This document shows positions 60,721 to 64,000 of a stretch of DNA of 64,000 nucleotides, piece after piece; position 1 is the first letter of the stretch, and each line of letters opens with the position of its first letter. The notes beneath the pieces are model-generated. The model was not told where the DNA came from, searched no databases, and saw only the letters and a program-made list of their open reading frames with translations. This stretch comes from Geosiphon pyriformis (Eukaryota; Glomeromycota; Glomeromycetes; Archaeosporales; Geosiphonaceae): contig JAAOMT010000003.1 of NCBI GenBank assembly GCA_016748015.1, forward strand, positions 543,187-607,186, written 5' to 3'. Position numbers and translations under genes: made by a program.

Positions 60721-60959
60721 CATGTTAAATAAGATAGTTTCTTTTTCATCCGTGGTTATAACTCTTAATAGATTATCTGAATTTTGTCAATTCCGGTAAT
60801 AAAGTATGTGATTTTGGATGAAATAGTGTTTTGCTAATTTTTGGAGCTTAATTAGCTCTTTTACTGACATTTCTTTGTCTATTTGTAGTGTTTCCAAGTA
60901 TTGGCTGAGGTTTTTGTAAAGGTGATTGTTCATTGTTGTTGTGGTGGGTGGGTTGGTGA

Positions 60960-62284
60960 TTTTTATGTGTGTCTCATTCTTGACAAACAGTTAGCATTAG
61001 CATTTTTGGTACTTTCTTTGTATTTAATAATATAATCGTATGGTGCTAATGTTTGTAACCATCTGGCATATTTTCTTTTTAGTGCTTTTTTGTTATTTAA
61101 TTAGATCAGACCTCTATGATCTGTGGTAATCTCAAAGGGTTGGTACCGTAAATATGTGTCAAAGTGAACACAACTCCAGACTACTGCTAAGCATTCAAGT
61201 TTGTGTGCTGCATAGTTTTGTTCTGCCATACTGAGACTTCTGCTAGCATAAGCGATTACCTGTTCTCTTCTATTATTATCTTTTTGTGACAGAATGGCTC
61301 CAAGTCCAGTTCTAGAGGCATCTGTGGCCAAAATGAATTTCTTGTTGAAATTTGGATAGATCATTATTGGTGATTCAATGAGCTTTTGTCTAAGATACTT
61401 GAAAGCTTTTTGTTATGTTTCAGTTTATTCAAACTTCACATTTTTGGATAGTAGATAATTAAGGGGTTTGACAATGTTTAAAAAGTTTTCTACAAAGTGG
61501 CGATAGTAAAATACGAGTCCTAAAAAGCTTCTAACTTCTGAAACGTTTCAAGGTACTAGAAAATTTTTCACTTTGTTTATTTTTGATGGATCTGGTTTTA
61601 TTCCATCTTTTCCAACTACATGTCCTAAAAATGCTAGCTCATTTTTCCCAAAAAAACATTTTTTTAGATTTAGTTTAAGTCCAGTGTGTCTTAATCTCTC
61701 AAAAACTTGTTGTAAATATTGGAAATGATCTGTGAATTTTGACAAGAAAACATTTGTATCATCCAAGTAGACAACAATGGATTGCCACAGAATTCCAGAG
61801 TAAATTACGTTCATTAGTCTTTGAAATGTTGCAGGAGTGTTTGTTAATCCAAATAGCATTATATTAAACTCATAATTGCCATTTTGTGTTGTAAATGCTG
61901 TTTTATGCCTGTTCTTTGGGTCCATTTTCACTTGTCAATACCCACTGGTCAAGTCCAGTGTAGAAAACTATTTTGCTCCTCCAAAAACATCGAAAATTTT
62001 GTCAATTAACGGTATTGGGTATGAATCTTTGGTTGTTTTGCTGTTTAGTTTGCGATAGTCAATGCAAAATCTAATTTTTCCGTTTTTTTCCTTACTAAAA
62101 CAACTGGTGAGGACCATGGGCTCATTGATGGTTGTATTATTCCTTTTTCCAACATGCTTTGGACTTCTTTTCTGATAAAATTATGCTCCATTGGTGGGAT
62201 ACTGTAAGCATATTGTTTTTCAGGTCTGGCATCTCCAGTGGGGATTTGGTGTTAAACCAAGTTGGTTCTTTCAAATTTGCCATT
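60960..62284 (-). pseudogene. Element C reverse transcriptase and RNase H
   Basis: RT frame 61931-61548 holds DPKNRHKTAF, FGLTNTPATFQRL and VVYLDDTNVFL (active site intact). A TGA at 61935-61937 replaces the Trp of GYWQ. RNase H frame 61364-61101 keeps LATDASRTGLGAIL, AAHKLECLAVVW and TTDHRGL, better preserved than in A1. Confidence 0.85.
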
Positions 62285-63334
62285 TTATAAAAATATATCA
62301 GAGTATTTTAAAATTAATGCTTTTAATTGTCGCTGTTGGTCAGGATTCATTGTTCTAATGTTTAATTTGGTCAATTTTTCTGTCGTAAATTGATAGCATT
62401 CCAACAGTTGTTGCCAATTTATTAAAGTGAGTTCACAGTAAAGGGCAATTTCTGGGAAATTTAGAATTTCTTGTGGTGTTGACATGTTTTCTAGCTCTGT
62501 TCCAAAGTATCTAATGATGGTATCTTCCAGAATATAGACGGGTTCTTCTGTGGTGTTTGCAATAGAAATTTTTATCCATTGAGCTTTATCAGCTAAAATA
62601 AAAAGATTAGTAAGTTCTATAAGAAACTGTTGGCAAGTTTCTGGGTAGGACTTAAATATTAGGTCTTTTTCTTTAATTGTTCTTTTTATTCTTATTTCTG
62701 ATTTTCCATATGGTAGGAGCATGATAGACTGCTCAGTTTTAATTACTTCATCTTTTTCCTCTATTGTTTCAGCAAAATTTACTTCAATTCTTTTTCCTGT
62801 CGATCTGAAACCAAAAATTCCTCTTGTTGTTTGTGATAATTCCTCATGATTTTCCACTGGCACAAATTTCCCAATTTTCACCAATGATAGGAAAATTGCT
62901 TGTGCAATTTTTTCCTTAGATTCAATGGTATAAGGCTTTTCTGAATTGTTCTGTAGCAAAACCATCAAATTTCTAGTGTATTTGGAATCAATTACTCCTT
63001 CTTGAATGTTTATTTTTTTTTTCGCAAGGCTTGATTGTGACGCTATTTGAACCATTATTCCTGACAGAATTTCAACCACTATTTTTAGGTCAATTTTGGT
63101 GATGCTCCTGGGTGGTAACATTGTGGATTAGTCTTCTGGATAACGTAGATCAAATCTAGCATCGGTTAGATGGGCTCTTTTAGATATTATTCCTAAGTGC
63201 CTGTTGTTGAAGTATTGGATGTTGGTTACCTGTTCTAAGTCAGTATAAGCTACAAATTTTTCTGACTCAAGACCATCAGGTAAGTCTTGTTGATTTATTG
63301 ATTGATTTTGAGACTGCTGATTCTCAATTTCCAT
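62285..63334 (-). pseudogene. Element C dUTPase and linker
   Basis: Motif 1 DARFDL is at the end of frame 63334-63128. After a stop, frame 63121-62285 has ASQSSLA (motif 2, Arg to Gln), GVIDSKYT (motif 3 with Asp), EKIAQAIFL (motif 4) and RGIFGFRSTG (motif 5, Gly changed). Arg to Gln in motif 2 and the motif 5 change suggest an inactive copy. The linker (FGTELENMSTPQEIL...QQLLECYQF) precedes RT. Confidence 0.82.
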
Positions 63335-64000
63335 TTTTTTTTCTAAGTTTCTTTCATCTTGACACTCTTCACAGCACTGATTTTGGCACAGGATAAGACA
63401 GTTTTTGCAGAGATAAGTTTTGATTTGGGCGAGGTATTGTTCTTGCTCTTGTCAAGTGGGGCATAGTTATTGGTAGTAGTCCTGGAATTCATCCACTGGG
63501 TTGAATATGTTATAGCTGACAACTTCGTTGGCTACTTCAGCTGACTTTTTCTAACATCATATTTCTTTGGCGGTTCTTCTTCTTACTTTGGCTTGTATGG
63601 TGTTGTACAACTCGTTCTTGTCATGTGGGTAGTACTGTAGTTCTTTTAACACTCTGTTGAATGCTGCTTTGAATAGCATTCCTTCTTTTACCCAGTCACA
63701 GATAAAGATTGTGTATTGGCAAGTTGCATTACATGTTTCTCTTCTGCCTAGTATATCATTCCAATTACACCCTCTTGGTAACAGTTCTCCATAAGTGAGG
63801 CATGGTTCTTCATCCCATTTTCTATGTCTTTCTGAATAACTGTATTTTTTTTTGTTATAACAATTACAATAGTAGTGGGTGGGATTTCTTGGATCTTCAT
63901 CTGGTGCACTGTACACAGTCATAGACAAGAGTTTTTTCTTGTAAACTAAGCATTCTAGCTTTGGTCTGCATCACTGGCAGTTTTTTTGTGAACCTATCTG
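63335..64000 (-). pseudogene. Element C Cys-rich module (runs off window)
   Basis: Frame 63928-63557 has CNCYNKK, KWDEEPCLTYGELLPRGCNW, CNATCQYTIFICDW. The intact Trp here is the position that is TGA in A1. A further Cys cluster lies at 63.35-63.45 kb. The protease should lie beyond the right edge. Confidence 0.7.

Noticed and set aside
1-64000. CRISPR arrays, operons, riboswitches, rRNA
   Set aside because: None seen; regularly spaced repeats here are coding or LTR minisatellites, and the sequence is eukaryotic nuclear DNA.

Overview
The window looks like nuclear DNA of an arbuscular mycorrhizal fungus (Glomeromycotina, Rhizophagus-like). The evidence is strong AT richness, short GT-AG introns, a TKL-type kinase with the C-x2-C / W-C-x2-C head and the 'WTSGN...EWIPY' lead-in typical of the expanded kinase families of these fungi, a Crinkler-like NTPase-nuclease gene, and very heavy retrotransposon load. 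This is a family-level inference, not a species identification.

Positions 1-22.5 kb form a gene-bearing segment: the 3' end of a Ser/Thr/Gly/Gln repeat surface protein (+), a degraded Tc1/mariner-like relic, a two-exon Crinkler-like gene (-), a two-exon kinase-fold gene lacking key catalytic residues (-), an 11-exon AP-complex beta-adaptin (-), a six-exon four-helix membrane protein (-), a nine-exon RPAP3-like co-chaperone (+, divergent from the membrane protein), and a three-exon PRELI/UPS lipid-transfer protein (-). Exon phases were checked by hand, and for the five multi-exon conserved genes every junction closes in frame. About 2.6 kb and 4 kb stretches between them are AT-rich and hold nothing I can support.

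Positions 22.6-64 kb are a nest of retrotransposons. The oldest layer, A3 (+ strand, Ty3/gypsy, heavily decayed), carries an APE-type LINE (-) in its 5' LTR and a solo LTR of family B in its gag. A2 (-) follows and is interrupted by B (-). B is split by A1 (-, about 10 kb, nearly complete) and interrupted further right by C (-, runs off the window).

The most unusual part is the coding plan shared by the Ty3/gypsy families. Gag, zinc knuckle, aspartic protease, a Cys-pair-rich module, a five-motif trimeric dUTPase, reverse transcriptase, RNase H and integrase lie in one polyprotein reading frame, followed by a separate third ORF (about 235 codons) between integrase and the 3' LTR. That ORF is recognisable in A1, A2 and C. 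All copies are interrupted by stops that mostly look like C-to-T or G-to-A changes (Gln to TAA/TAG, Trp to TGA/TAG, Arg CGA to TGA). A 20-N gap in A1 is flanked by an exact 272-bp duplication and is an assembly artefact.
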